Below, piece after piece: positions 16,302 to 25,350 of a stretch of DNA of 64,000 bases. The notes below the pieces were generated by a model that was given only the letters and a program-made list of their open reading frames with translations, was not told the origin of the DNA and made no database searches. The number at the start of each line of letters is the position of its first letter. Positions within the stretch are counted from its first letter, which is position 1. The position numbers and the translations under genes were made by a program. This DNA is from Serratia marcescens (GTDB taxonomy: Bacteria > Pseudomonadota > Gammaproteobacteria > Enterobacterales > Enterobacteriaceae). The DNA lies in contig NZ_MJAO01000013.1 in assembly GCF_001902635.1 (NCBI RefSeq), positions 62,001 to 126,000 of the forward strand, read 5' to 3'.

Positions 16302-17219
16302 ATGCAAAAGTTTGATACCAAGACCTTCCAGGGCCTGATCCTGACACTGCAGGACTATTGGGCGCGCCAGGGCTGCACCATCGTTCAACCATTGGACATG
16401 GAAGTCGGCGCGGGAACCTCACACCCGATGACGTGCCTGCGCGCGCTGGGGCCGGAGCCGATGGCTGCCGCCTATGTACAGCCATCCCGCCGCCCGACCG
16501 ACGGTCGTTACGGCGAAAACCCGAACCGTCTGCAGCATTACTACCAGTTCCAGGTGGTGATTAAGCCATCGCCGGACAACATTCAGGAACTCTACCTGGG
16601 CTCGTTGAAAGAGCTGGGTCTGGATCCGACCATTCACGACATCCGCTTCGTGGAAGACAACTGGGAAAACCCGACGCTCGGCGCCTGGGGCCTGGGCTGG
16701 GAAGTGTGGCTGAACGGCATGGAAGTGACGCAGTTCACCTACTTCCAGCAGGTCGGCGGCCTGGAGTGCAAGCCGGTGACCGGCGAGATCACTTACGGTC
16801 TGGAACGTCTGGCGATGTACATCCAGGGCGTGGACAGCGTGTACGATCTGGTGTGGAGCAACGGCCCGCTGGGCGTCACCACCTACGGCGACGTGTTCCA
16901 CCAGAACGAAGTGGAGCAGTCCACCTATAACTTCGAATACGCCGACGTCGACTTCCTGTTCTCCTGCTTCGAGCAGTACGAGAAAGAAGCCCAATCGCTG
17001 CTGGCGCTGGAAAAACCGCTGCCGCTGCCGGCTTACGAGCGCATCCTGAAGGCGGGCCATACCTTCAACCTGCTGGACGCGCGCAAGGCGATTTCGGTGA
17101 CCGAGCGTCAACGCTACATTCTGCGCATCCGCACGCTGACCAAAGCCGTTGCCGAAGCCTACTACGCTTCCCGCGAAGCGCTGGGCTTCCCGATGTGCAA
17201 CAAGAAGAACGAGAACTAA
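16302..17219 (+). CDS. glyQ: Glycyl-tRNA synthetase alpha subunit
   Basis: A 305-residue class II catalytic subunit (E. coli GlyQ 303) of the alpha2beta2 glycyl-tRNA synthetase, which activates glycine and charges tRNA-Gly. The sequence is nearly identical to E. coli from '[20 protein letters not shown]'. Class II motif 2 lies around '[20 protein letters not shown]', and motif 3 is in '[16 protein letters not shown]'. The frame is open far upstream, but the start at 16302 is fixed by homology. glyS follows after 9 bp in one operon. Confidence 0.97.
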   Translation: MQKFDTKTFQGLILTLQDYWARQGCTIVQPLDMEVGAGTSHPMTCLRALGPEPMAAAYVQPSRRPTDGRYGENPNRLQHYYQFQVVIKPSPDNIQELYLGSLKELGLDPTIHDIRFVEDNWENPTLGAWGLGWEVWLNGMEVTQFTYFQQVGGLECKPVTGEITYGLERLAMYIQGVDSVYDLVWSNGPLGVTTYGDVFHQNEVEQSTYNFEYADVDFLFSCFEQYEKEAQSLLALEKPLPLPAYERILKAGHTFNLLDARKAISVTERQRYILRIRTLTKAVAEAYYASREALGFPMCNKKNEN

Positions 17220-17228
17220 GAGGCAGCC

Positions 17229-19298
17229 ATGACTCAACAGACTTTCCTGGTGGAAATCGGCACGGAAGAGCTGCCGCCGAAGGCTCTTCGTTCCCTGGCG
17301 GAATCTTTCGCCGCCAACTTCACCGCCGAGCTGGACAACGCCGGCCTGGAACACGGTGACGTGAGCTGGTTCGCCGCACCGCGCCGCCTGGCGCTGAAAG
17401 TGGCTAACCTGAGCGCGGCGCAGGCCGATCGCGAAATTGAAAAACGCGGCCCGGCGATCGCCCAAGCGTTCGACGCCGAAGGTAAACCGAGCAAAGCGGC
17501 CGAAGGCTGGGCGCGCGGCTGCGGCATCACCGTCGACCAGGCCGAACGCCTGGTGACCGACAAGGGCGAGTGGTTGATGTACCGCGCCCACGTCAAAGGC
17601 CAGTCGGCGCAGCAACTGCTGTCCGGCATGGTCAGCACTGCGCTCGGCAAGCTGCCGATCCCGAAACTGATGCGTTGGGGTGACTCCGACGTGCAGTTCG
17701 TGCGTCCGGTGCACACCGTGACGATGCTGCTGGGTGCCGATCTGATCCCGGGCACCGTGCTGGGCATCGAATCCGCGCGTACCGTGCGTGGCCACCGCTT
17801 CATGGGCGAAGCCGAGTTCATCCTCGACAACGCCGACCAATACCCGCAGATCCTGCTGGAGCGCGGCAAAGTGGTCGCTGACTATGAAGCGCGTAAAGCC
17901 CTCATCAAGCGTGACGCCGAACTGGCGGCCGCGAAAATTGGCGGTAAGGCCGATCTGAGCGAGAGCCTGCTGGAAGAAGTGGCCTCTCTGGTGGAATGGC
18001 CGGTGGTGCTGACGGCCAAATTCGAAGAGAAATTCCTGGCGGTGCCGGCGGAAGCGCTGGTGTACACCATGAAGGGCGACCAGAAGTATTTCCCGGTGTA
18101 CGACGCTGCGGGCAAACTGCTGCCGAACTTTATCTTCGTGGCCAACATCGAGTCGAAAGACCCGCAGCAGATCATCTCCGGTAACGAGAAGGTGGTGCGT
18201 CCGCGCCTGGCCGACGCCGAGTTCTTCTTCAACACCGACCGCAAGAAGCGCCTGGAAGACAATCTGCCGCGCCTGGAAACCGTGCTGTTCCAACAGCAGC
18301 TGGGCACCCTGCGCGACAAAACCGATCGCATTCAGGCGCTGGCGGGCTGGGTTGCCGGTCAGATCGGCGCCGACGTCAACCACGCCACCCGCGCGGGCCT
18401 GCTGTCGAAGTGCGACCTGATGACCAATATGGTGTTCGAATTCACCGACACCCAGGGCGTGATGGGCATGCACTATGCGCGCCACGACGGTGAGGCGGAA
18501 GACGTCGCCGTTGCGCTGAACGAGCAGTATCAGCCGCGCTATGCCGGCGATGCGCTGCCGCAGTCGCTGGTGGCCTGTTCGCTGGCGATCGCCGACAAGA
18601 TGGACACCCTGGCCGGCATTTTCGGCATCGGGCAGCATCCGAAAGGCGATAAAGACCCGTTCGCGCTGCGCCGCGCCGCGTTGGGCGTGCTGCGCATCAT
18701 CGTCGAGAAAAACCTGCCGCTGGATCTGCAGACCCTGACCGAAGAGGCCGTGCGCCTGTACGGCAGCAAGCTGACCAACGCCAAGGTGGTCGACGAGGTG
18801 GTGGAATTCATGCTGGGCCGATTCCGCGCCTGGTATCAGGAAGAAGGCCACGCGGTCGACACCATTCAGGCGGTGCTGGCGCGTCGTCCGACCAAGCCGG
18901 CCGACTTCGACGCGCGCGTCAAGGCGGTGTCCCACTTCCGCACGCTGGAAGCGGCGGCGGCGCTGGCTGCGGCCAACAAGCGCGTCTCCAACATCTTGGC
19001 CAAGTCTACCGACACGTTGAACGACAGCGTGCGCGCCTCGGTGCTGAAAGACGCGGCGGAGATCCAGCTGGCGACCCATCTGGTGGTGCTGCGCGACAAG
19101 CTGCAACCGTACTTCGCGGCGGGCAACTACCAGGAAGCGCTGGTGGAGCTGGCTGCGCTGCGCGAGCCGGTGGATGCGTTCTTCGACAACGTGATGGTCA
19201 TGGCGGACGATGCGGAAGTGCGCGTGAACCGTCTGACGCTGCTGAGCAAGCTGCGTGAACTGTTCCTGCAGGTGGCGGATATCTCCGTGCTGCAGTAA
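17229..19298 (+). CDS. glyS: Glycyl-tRNA synthetase beta subunit
   Basis: A 689-residue beta subunit, the same length as E. coli GlyS. It begins '[20 protein letters not shown]', contains the HD-like segment 'HYARHDGE', and ends with a DALR-type anticodon-binding region ('[37 protein letters not shown]'-type repeat, here only named). The beta subunit binds tRNA and is essential for aminoacylation by the complex. The start is 9 bp after the glyQ stop, with AGAGGCAG upstream. An intrinsic terminator follows 20 bp after the stop. A 992-codon open frame on the opposite strand is a coding shadow. Confidence 0.97.
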   Translation: MTQQTFLVEIGTEELPPKALRSLAESFAANFTAELDNAGLEHGDVSWFAAPRRLALKVANLSAAQADREIEKRGPAIAQAFDAEGKPSKAAEGWARGCGITVDQAERLVTDKGEWLMYRAHVKGQSAQQLLSGMVSTALGKLPIPKLMRWGDSDVQFVRPVHTVTMLLGADLIPGTVLGIESARTVRGHRFMGEAEFILDNADQYPQILLERGKVVADYEARKALIKRDAELAAAKIGGKADLSESLLEEVASLVEWPVVLTAKFEEKFLAVPAEALVYTMKGDQKYFPVYDAAGKLLPNFIFVANIESKDPQQIISGNEKVVRPRLADAEFFFNTDRKKRLEDNLPRLETVLFQQQLGTLRDKTDRIQALAGWVAGQIGADVNHATRAGLLSKCDLMTNMVFEFTDTQGVMGMHYARHDGEAEDVAVALNEQYQPRYAGDALPQSLVACSLAIADKMDTLAGIFGIGQHPKGDKDPFALRRAALGVLRIIVEKNLPLDLQTLTEEAVRLYGSKLTNAKVVDEVVEFMLGRFRAWYQEEGHAVDTIQAVLARRPTKPADFDARVKAVSHFRTLEAAAALAAANKRVSNILAKSTDTLNDSVRASVLKDAAEIQLATHLVVLRDKLQPYFAAGNYQEALVELAALREPVDAFFDNVMVMADDAEVRVNRLTLLSKLRELFLQVADISVLQ

Positions 19299-19318
19299 GC
19301 GGTTCTCTGCTGTGAAAA

Positions 19319-19340
19319 GGCGCCTGCGGGCGCCTTTTTT
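19319..19340 (+). terminator. Rho-independent terminator of glyQS
   Basis: GGCGCC (19319-19324) and GGCGCC (19329-19334) form a 6-bp stem with a TGCG loop, followed by six T (19335-19340). It begins 20 bp after the glyS stop. Confidence 0.92.
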
Positions 19341-19574
19341 ATTTCCGTTTCCTGGGGGTGACTGGGGGTAATTGAAGCGCCCGGTCGCCGACGGCAATGA
19401 GCCTCAGTGCGTTTTGCGCACGATTTTCAACCGCATCCGGTCGAGACAATGTTCACCGCAAGCGGAATCGCGTATCGGAACGCCGCCAGTTGATCTATTC
19501 TTATAGGCGCACGGAGTGCGGAAAAAGGGGCGGAGTCCAATGAAAAAGCAGGTTTATAACAGGAGTTATGTCAC

Positions 19575-20294
19575 ATGGCGGTAGGGATCCAGAGCAGAGG
19601 TTTCGCGCGTTGGTTGGCACCGGTATTGGCATTGTTGGTGGTCATGCAATTGACCGCCTGCGGCGATAAAGAGCCGGAACAGCGCAAAGCATTTATTGAT
19701 TACTTACAGAATACCGTGATGCGCAGCGGGGTTAGCATTCCCACGCTGAGCGAAGATCAGAAACAGAAGTTCGGCAACTATGCCGGTGATTATGCGATTT
19801 TGGTCGGTTTTTCCCAGCAACTGTCCAAGTCGGTTGGCGCCAGCCTGACGCCGGCGCTGGATCAGATTAACCAGATCCGCACCGCACAGGACTACCTGAA
19901 TAAACGCGACGCGCTGCAGCAATCGGTCGGGGCGTTGAACCTGCTGGGCCAGCAGGTCCAGTCCGCCAAATCGCAGGCGGATACCGCCCGTGCGGCGCTG
20001 AAGCTGCCCGACGATCTGAAGGCGGTGTACAACCAGGCCTATGACAAGATCGTCACCGCACCGGCCAATGCCTTGATGCCGGCGATCCCGACCACCGCCA
20101 GCTTCGTGCAGGATCTGGTGCAGGTTGGCGATTTCCTGCAGAGCCAGGGCAATCAGGTCAGCTTTAACAACAACGGCGTGCAGTTCCGCACCGCGCAGCA
20201 GGTGGCGCAATACAACACCATGATGTCGAATCTGGTGGCCAAACAGCAAAACCTGCTAAATGCGCAGAAAACCATTCAAAGCGTGACGCAATAA
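19575..20294 (+). CDS. yiaF: DUF3053 lipoprotein YiaF
   Basis: A 239-residue lipoprotein of the DUF3053 family (E. coli YiaF 236). A signal sequence ends in the lipobox 'LTAC', with Cys at about residue 29. 'KAFIDYLQNTVMRSG' and 'DYAILVGFSQQL' are recognisable family segments. The mature part is helical and rich in Gln and Ala. Function is unknown; it lies next to glyQS as in E. coli. AGGAG precedes the ATG. A perfect intrinsic terminator follows. Confidence 0.88.
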   Translation: MAVGIQSRGFARWLAPVLALLVVMQLTACGDKEPEQRKAFIDYLQNTVMRSGVSIPTLSEDQKQKFGNYAGDYAILVGFSQQLSKSVGASLTPALDQINQIRTAQDYLNKRDALQQSVGALNLLGQQVQSAKSQADTARAALKLPDDLKAVYNQAYDKIVTAPANALMPAIPTTASFVQDLVQVGDFLQSQGNQVSFNNNGVQFRTAQQVAQYNTMMSNLVAKQQNLLNAQKTIQSVTQ

Positions 20295-20310
20295 CGCGCC
20301 CCCGCACGAA

Positions 20311-20337
20311 ACAGGCCGGCATTGCCGGCCTGTTTTA
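20311..20337 (+). terminator. Rho-independent terminator of yiaF
   Basis: ACAGGCCGGC (20311-20320) pairs perfectly with GCCGGCCTGT (20324-20333) over a 3-nt loop and runs into TTTATTT. The 10-bp stem begins 16 bp after the stop. Confidence 0.93.
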
Positions 20338-20524
20338 TTTCCCCTCAGCGTTTCCAATAGCTTGCTGCTTTATTGCTCAGGCTTCTGTACTACACTTCAA
20401 TTAATCCATTCATTCGGCAATGTAGTTTTCTTTCATTCATCACTTCGCTAGTTCCCGGCGGGATGAGTGCTCACAGGGAAGATCAAACAGTGCGTCCGAT
20501 CGGGCGCTGCAGGTAAAAATAAAT

Positions 20525-20540
20525 TGTGATAACAATCACA
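20525..20540. promoter_or_regulatory. CRP site 1 upstream of mtlA
   Basis: TGTGATAACAATCACA matches the CRP half-sites TGTGA-N6-TCACA perfectly, inside a longer palindrome 20521-20544. It is the most distal of four such sites in the 540-bp mtlA upstream region. Confidence 0.85.
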
Positions 20541-20568
20541 ATTTAAAAACAAAATACCAATTAGAAAA

Positions 20569-20584
20569 TGTGACCAATATCACT
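20569..20584. promoter_or_regulatory. CRP site 2 upstream of mtlA
   Basis: TGTGA-CCAATA-TCACT has one mismatch in the right half-site. It lies 44 bp from site 1, which is four helical turns. Confidence 0.7.
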
Positions 20585-20641
20585 TTATTGTGGGTTTCTT
20601 GGCGATTATTTTCTCACTGTGCTTTTTTTACACGTCATAAA

Positions 20642-20657
20642 TGTGATCTGTATCACT
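20642..20657. promoter_or_regulatory. CRP site 3 upstream of mtlA
   Basis: TGTGA-TCTGTA-TCACT has one mismatch in the right half-site. It is 73 bp from site 2 and 44 bp from site 4. Confidence 0.7.
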
Positions 20658-20685
20658 ATTTGTTGGGTCATATTGGGGTGTTTTA

Positions 20686-20701
20686 TGTGATTTATATCAC
20701 A
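20686..20701. promoter_or_regulatory. CRP site 4 upstream of mtlA
   Basis: TGTGA-TTTATA-TCACA is a perfect half-site pair. It is closest to the gene, 132 bp before the start, and is the likely activating site. E. coli mtlA also has several CRP sites, so the arrangement is conserved. Apart from these sites, 20338-20833 holds no gene. Confidence 0.85.
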
Positions 20702-20833
20702 AAAAATTCGTGAAATTCGCGTGGCAAAAACAGCGTGATAGAGTCCGTTTCGCATACAGCGGCAACACGGCTGGATCGTCACAACAATAATCACGCGCTC
20801 TATTGTCAGCGCGTAACAATAGGGGTGTGTTTT

Positions 20834-22753
20834 ATGTTTTCACCAGACATCAAGGTTAAAGTGCAAAACTTTGGCCGCTTCCTGAGCAACATGGTGATGC
20901 CCAACATCGGCGCCTTTATCGCCTGGGGGATTATCACCGCGTTATTCATTCCAACCGGCTGGCTGCCGAATGAAACCCTGGCCAAGCTGGTCGGCCCAAT
21001 GATCACCTACCTGCTGCCCTTGCTGATCGGCTACACCGGTGGGCGGCTGGTGGGCGGCGATCGCGGCGGCGTGGTCGGTGCCATCACTACCATGGGCGTC
21101 ATCGTCGGCGCCGACATGCCGATGTTCCTCGGCGCGATGATCGCCGGTCCGCTGGGCGGCTGGGCTATCAAGCACTTCGACCGCTGGGTGGACGGCAAGA
21201 TCAGAAGCGGCTTTGAAATGCTGGTGAACAACTTCTCCGCCGGCATCATCGGCATGCTACTGGCGATTCTGGCCTTCCTGGGGATCGGGCCGTTGGTGGA
21301 GGTGCTCTCCAAACTGCTGGCGGCGGGCGTACACGTGATGGTGTCGAACAACCTGCTGCCATTGGCGTCTATCTTCGTCGAACCGGCGAAAATCCTGTTC
21401 CTGAACAACGCCATCAACCACGGCATCTTCTCGCCGCTGGGTATCCAGCAGGCCACGGAAGCCGGCAAGTCGGTGTTCTTCCTGATCGAAGCCAACCCAG
21501 GCCCGGGCATGGGCGTGCTGATGGCCTACATGTTCTTCGGCCGCGGCAGCGCCAAGCAATCCGCCGGCGGTGCGGCGATCATTCACTTCCTGGGCGGCAT
21601 CCACGAAATCTACTTCCCGTACGTGCTGATGAACCCACGCCTGGTGCTGGCGGTGATCCTGGGCGGTATGACCGGTGTCTTCACCCTGACGATGCTGAAC
21701 GGCGGCCTGGTTTCTCCGGCTTCCCCAGGTTCGATCCTGGCGGTGCTGGCGATGACCCCGAAAGGTGCCTACTTCGCCAACATTGCGGCGGTGTGCGCAG
21801 CCTTCGCCGTCTCCTTCGTGGTGTCCGCTTTCCTGCTGAAAACCTCCAAGGTGAAAGAGGATGACGATCTGGAAGCCGCGACCCGTCGCATGCAAGAGAT
21901 GAAATCGCAGGCCAAAGGCGGCGCGGCCGCGCAAGCATCGGTCGACGGCGATCTGACCTCCGTGCGCAAAATCATCGTCGCCTGCGATGCGGGCATGGGA
22001 TCCAGCGCCATGGGCGCCGGGGTACTGCGCAAGAAAGTGGCCGACGCCGGGCTGAAGAACATCTCGGTGACCAACAGCGCCATCAACAGCCTGCCGGACG
22101 ACGTGGATCTGGTGATCACCCACCGCGATCTGACCGAGCGCGCGATGCGCCACGCGCCGCAGGCCCAGCACATCTCGCTGACCAACTTCCTCGACAGCAA
22201 GCTGTACAGCGATCTGGTCGACCGTTTGCTGGCGGCCAACAAAACCAGCGACAACCAGCAGAAGGTGCTGGGCGCACTGGACGACAGCTTCGAAGCCGGT
22301 GAACCGAGCCTGTTCAAGCTGAGCGAAAGCAACGTGTTTCTCAACCTGCAGGCCAGCGACAAAGAGCAGGCGATCCGCTTCGCCGGCGAGCAGTTGGTGA
22401 AGGGCGGCTACGTCGAGGCGGAATACGTGCCGGCGATGCTGGAGCGCGAAAAACTCACCTCCACCTACCTGGGTGAGTCGATCGCCGTGCCGCACGGCAC
22501 CATCGAGGCCAAAGACCGGGTACTGCGCACCGGCGTGGTGTTCTGCCAGTACCCGCAGGGTGTGCGCTTCGGCGAGGAAGAGGATGAAGTGGCCCGCCTG
22601 GTAATCGGCATCGCCGCGCGCAACAACGAACATATCCAGGTGATCACCAGCCTGACCAACGCGCTGGATGACGAGAGCGTGATCGAGCGGCTGGCGAATA
22701 CCACCAGCGTGCAGGAAGTGCTGGACCTGCTCGGCGGCAAAAAAGCCGGATAA
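20834..22753 (+). CDS. mtlA: Mannitol PTS permease EIICBA
   Basis: A 639-residue phosphotransferase-system transporter (E. coli MtlA 637) that imports D-mannitol and phosphorylates it to mannitol 1-phosphate. The membrane IIC domain covers about 1-345 ('GAFIAWGIITALFIPTGW', 'GGIHEIYFPYVLM'). The IIB domain carries the phosphocysteine Cys384 in 'VACDAGMGSSAMGAG', and the IIA domain carries the phosphohistidine His554 in 'SIAVPHGTIEAK'; both numbers equal E. coli. The frame opens earlier at 20735, but ATG 20834 matches the E. coli N-terminus 'MFSPDIKVKVQNFGRFLS'. Four CRP sites upstream indicate catabolite control. Confidence 0.97.
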   Translation: MFSPDIKVKVQNFGRFLSNMVMPNIGAFIAWGIITALFIPTGWLPNETLAKLVGPMITYLLPLLIGYTGGRLVGGDRGGVVGAITTMGVIVGADMPMFLGAMIAGPLGGWAIKHFDRWVDGKIRSGFEMLVNNFSAGIIGMLLAILAFLGIGPLVEVLSKLLAAGVHVMVSNNLLPLASIFVEPAKILFLNNAINHGIFSPLGIQQATEAGKSVFFLIEANPGPGMGVLMAYMFFGRGSAKQSAGGAAIIHFLGGIHEIYFPYVLMNPRLVLAVILGGMTGVFTLTMLNGGLVSPASPGSILAVLAMTPKGAYFANIAAVCAAFAVSFVVSAFLLKTSKVKEDDDLEAATRRMQEMKSQAKGGAAAQASVDGDLTSVRKIIVACDAGMGSSAMGAGVLRKKVADAGLKNISVTNSAINSLPDDVDLVITHRDLTERAMRHAPQAQHISLTNFLDSKLYSDLVDRLLAANKTSDNQQKVLGALDDSFEAGEPSLFKLSESNVFLNLQASDKEQAIRFAGEQLVKGGYVEAEYVPAMLEREKLTSTYLGESIAVPHGTIEAKDRVLRTGVVFCQYPQGVRFGEEEDEVARLVIGIAARNNEHIQVITSLTNALDDESVIERLANTTSVQEVLDLLGGKKAG

Positions 22754-22766
22754 CGGAATCATTTTA

Positions 22767-22790
22767 AAGGGTGCAGCTTGCTGCACCCTT
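22767..22790 (+). other. Intercistronic hairpin between mtlA and mtlD
   Basis: AAGGGTGCAG (22767-22776) pairs perfectly with CTGCACCCTT (22781-22790) around a CTTG loop, with no T-run after it. It sits in the 58-bp gap and probably protects the mtlA 3' end or tunes mtlA/mtlD ratios. Confidence 0.6.
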
Positions 22791-22811
22791 CGACATTAAG
22801 AAGGTAGAGTT

Positions 22812-23957
22812 ATGAAAGCATTACATTTTGGCGCAGGGAATATCGGCCGTGGTTTTATCGGCAAGCTGCTGGCGGACGCAGGGGTTGAGCTGACCTTCGC
22901 CGACGTCAATCAAACGGTGCTGGATCTGCTGAACAGCCGTAAAAGCTACCGGGTGCACGTGGTGGGCGAGCAAGAACGCGTGGAGAGCGTCAACAACGTC
23001 AGCGCCGTCAACAGCGGCAGCGAGGCGGCGGTGGCGCTGATCGCCGAGGTGGATCTGGTGACCACCGCCGTTGGCCCACAAATTCTCGCCAAAATCGCCG
23101 GCACGATCGCCAAAGGGCTGGTGCTGCGTCATCAGCAGGGCAATGTGCAGCCGCTGAACATCATCGCCTGCGAGAATATGGTGCGCGGCACCAGCCAGCT
23201 GAAGCAGCATGTGTTCGCCGCGCTGCCGCAGGATGAGCAGGCATGGGCTGAGCAGCACGTCGGCTTCGTCGATTCGGCGGTCGACCGTATCGTGCCGCCG
23301 GCGGACAGCAGCGATCCGTTGGAAGTGACGGTGGAAACCTTCAGCGAATGGATCGTCGATCAGACCCAGTTCAAGGGCCAGCCTCCGGCGATCGCCGGCA
23401 TGGAGCTGACCGATAACCTGATGGCGTTCGTCGAGCGCAAGCTGTTCACCCTCAATACCGGCCACGCCATCACCGCCTACCTCGGCCAACAGGCCGGGCT
23501 GCAAACCATTCGCGACGCCATTCTTGACCCGGCGATCCGCCGCGTGGTCCAAGGGGCGATGGAAGAGAGCGGTGCGGTGCTGATCAAGCGTTACGGCTTC
23601 GATGCCGACAAGCACGCTGCCTACATCAACAAAATCCTCGGCCGCTTCGAAAACCCCTATCTGCACGACGACGTCGAGCGCGTGGGGCGCCAGCCGTTGC
23701 GCAAACTGAGCGCCGGCGATCGCTTGATCAAACCGCTGCTGGGCACGCTGGAATATGGCCTGCCGCACGCCAACCTGATCCAGGGTATTGCCGCTGCCAT
23801 GAGCTACCGCAGCGAACAGGATCCGCAGGCGCTGGAGTTGGCCGAATTGCTGAACACGCTCGGGCCGAAAGCCGCGCTGGCGCAAATTTCCGGCCTGCCG
23901 GCGGAAAGCGAGGTTGTAGAAGAGGCCGTTGCTGTGTATAACGCCATGCACAAGTAG
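22812..23957 (+). CDS. mtlD: Mannitol-1-phosphate 5-dehydrogenase
   Basis: A 381-residue NAD-dependent enzyme (E. coli MtlD 382) that oxidises mannitol 1-phosphate to fructose 6-phosphate. The N-terminal Rossmann motif '[18 protein letters not shown]' starts at residue 7. The polyol-dehydrogenase catalytic Lys is expected in the segment '[19 protein letters not shown]'. The ATG at 22812 follows AAGGTAGAG. It is the second gene of mtlADR; mtlR follows after 7 bp. Confidence 0.97.
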   Translation: MKALHFGAGNIGRGFIGKLLADAGVELTFADVNQTVLDLLNSRKSYRVHVVGEQERVESVNNVSAVNSGSEAAVALIAEVDLVTTAVGPQILAKIAGTIAKGLVLRHQQGNVQPLNIIACENMVRGTSQLKQHVFAALPQDEQAWAEQHVGFVDSAVDRIVPPADSSDPLEVTVETFSEWIVDQTQFKGQPPAIAGMELTDNLMAFVERKLFTLNTGHAITAYLGQQAGLQTIRDAILDPAIRRVVQGAMEESGAVLIKRYGFDADKHAAYINKILGRFENPYLHDDVERVGRQPLRKLSAGDRLIKPLLGTLEYGLPHANLIQGIAAAMSYRSEQDPQALELAELLNTLGPKAALAQISGLPAESEVVEEAVAVYNAMHK

Positions 23958-23964
23958 ATCCGTG

Positions 23965-24603
23965 ATGATGAACACCCGAGCGCAGCTTGCTGCGCTCCTG
24001 CAATCCGAGTTCGGCATCGACGGCCCTCCCCACGCCTTTCGAAAAGCGACGATGGAAGAAGCACAGGCATTTGAAAACCAGGTTCTGGAAAAGCTGAACG
24101 CGGGCAAAACGGTGCGCAGCTTCCTGATTGCGGCGGTAGAGCTGCTGGCGGAAGCGCTCAACGTGCTGGTGGTGCAGGTATTCCGCAAGGACGACTACGC
24201 GGTGAAATATGCCGTCGAACCGCTATTGTCCGGCAGCGGCCCGCTGGGGGAGCTGTCGGTGCGCCTGAAACTGATGTATGGGCTGGGGGTGATTTCCCGC
24301 CACGAGTATGAAGACGCCGAGCTGCTGATGGCGATGCGCGAAGAGCTGAACCACGACGGTGCGGAATACCGCTTCGTCGACGACGAAATCCTCGGGCCGT
24401 TCGGCGAATTGCACTGCGTGGCCGCGCTGCCGCCGGTGCCGACCTTCCTGCAACCGGGCGAAGCGGATGAAGCGCTGATCGCCATGCAGCGCCAGCGCTA
24501 TCAGCAGATGGTGCGCTCCACCATGGTGCTGTCCGTTACCGATCTGATCGCCGGCATCGGCGCCAAACAACCTTCCCGGCTCTCTCCTCTCGGCCGCGGC
24601 TAA
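23965..24603 (+). CDS. mtlR: Mannitol operon repressor MtlR
   Basis: A 212-residue repressor of the mannitol operon (E. coli MtlR 195). The core 'AGKTVRSFLIAAVELLAEALNVLVVQVFRKDDYAVKYAVEPLL' region (only named here by its start at about residue 46) and 'ILGPFGELHCVAALPP' are strongly conserved. MtlR has no classical helix-turn-helix and acts through a distinct fold. The start is the tandem ATGATG at 23965. The N-terminus and C-terminus each extend a little past the E. coli protein. The stop overlaps the convergent LysE gene by 4 bp. Confidence 0.94.
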   Translation: MMNTRAQLAALLQSEFGIDGPPHAFRKATMEEAQAFENQVLEKLNAGKTVRSFLIAAVELLAEALNVLVVQVFRKDDYAVKYAVEPLLSGSGPLGELSVRLKLMYGLGVISRHEYEDAELLMAMREELNHDGAEYRFVDDEILGPFGELHCVAALPPVPTFLQPGEADEALIAMQRQRYQQMVRSTMVLSVTDLIAGIGAKQPSRLSPLGRG

Positions 24604-25208
24604 GCAAAGGCCGCGCGCCACTCGTCGAACAACAACCACAGCGCGGTGGCGGCCATCAGGCCGGACATCACGCCGTTGAAGGCCCGCAGTTTCCAGGTGA
24701 CCCGCAGCGCGTTGCGCAACCGGTCGCCCAGCACCGCCCACAGCAGCACGCACGGCAGGTTCAGCAGCGCGAAGCCGGCGATGACCGACAGCGTATGGAC
24801 GAAGGTGGCGCCTTCGCGCGGGGTGAACAGGATCGCCACGTTGATCACCATTAGCCAGGCCTTGGGGTTGACCGCCTGAAACAGCGCGCCGTTGAGCAGG
24901 CTCATCGGCTGCGCCTGCTCTTTGGCGTCCGGCGAGGCCGCCTGGAACAGTTTCCATGACAGCCACAGCAGATAGGCGCAGCCGATCACCGCCAGCGGGA
25001 AGCGGATGATGCCGGCCCAGCTCAGTGCCAGCGCCAGCAGCGGGATAATGATCGCCAGCTGCACCGCGCAGCCGACGCAGATGCCGAATAGCATCGGCAG
25101 GGTGCGGCGCAGGCCGAAGTTGACGCCCGACGAGGCCAGCAGCAGGTTGTTGGGGCCGGGGGTGATCGACATGACGGTGACGTAGCTGACAAAGGCGGAG
25201 TCCAGCAT
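24600..25208 (-). CDS. LysE/RhtB-family amino-acid exporter
   Basis: A 202-residue inner-membrane protein with about six hydrophobic segments. The LysE/RhtB signature 'SITPGPNNLLLASSGVNFG' is at residues about 14-32, and 'LFQAVNPKAWLMVINV' is the mid-protein family motif. Relatives export amino acids or their analogues (lysine, homoserine, threonine, cysteine); the substrate here is not known. A MocR-type regulator gene lies divergently 142 bp away and is its probable controller. The start ATG 25208 follows AAGGAACCTGCC. Confidence 0.85.
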   Translation of the reverse strand: MLDSAFVSYVTVMSITPGPNNLLLASSGVNFGLRRTLPMLFGICVGCAVQLAIIIPLLALALSWAGIIRFPLAVIGCAYLLWLSWKLFQAASPDAKEQAQPMSLLNGALFQAVNPKAWLMVINVAILFTPREGATFVHTLSVIAGFALLNLPCVLLWAVLGDRLRNALRVTWKLRAFNGVMSGLMAATALWLLFDEWRAAFA

Positions 25209-25350
25209 GGCAGGTTCCTTGAAAATGACGGTAATAACGAGAGGATCAGCATAATCGCTGCGATGGGATGGTGACAGAATCACAAATCGGATATTGTCAT
25301 GGTTACAGTTGTGCAAAAGATGAACTGTACCCATTGCCTGGAGAGAAACT

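Noticed and set aside
16419-19397. 992-codon open frame antisense to glyQ and glyS
   Set aside because: It mirrors the third-position GC bias of glyQS, has low-complexity Arg/His/Gln-rich content and no start signal. glyQ and glyS are certain genes.
20521-20544. lac-operator-like sequence (AATTGTGATAACAATCACAATT)-type palindrome
   Set aside because: It fits the CRP consensus perfectly, with three more CRP sites nearby; no LacI or lac genes are present.
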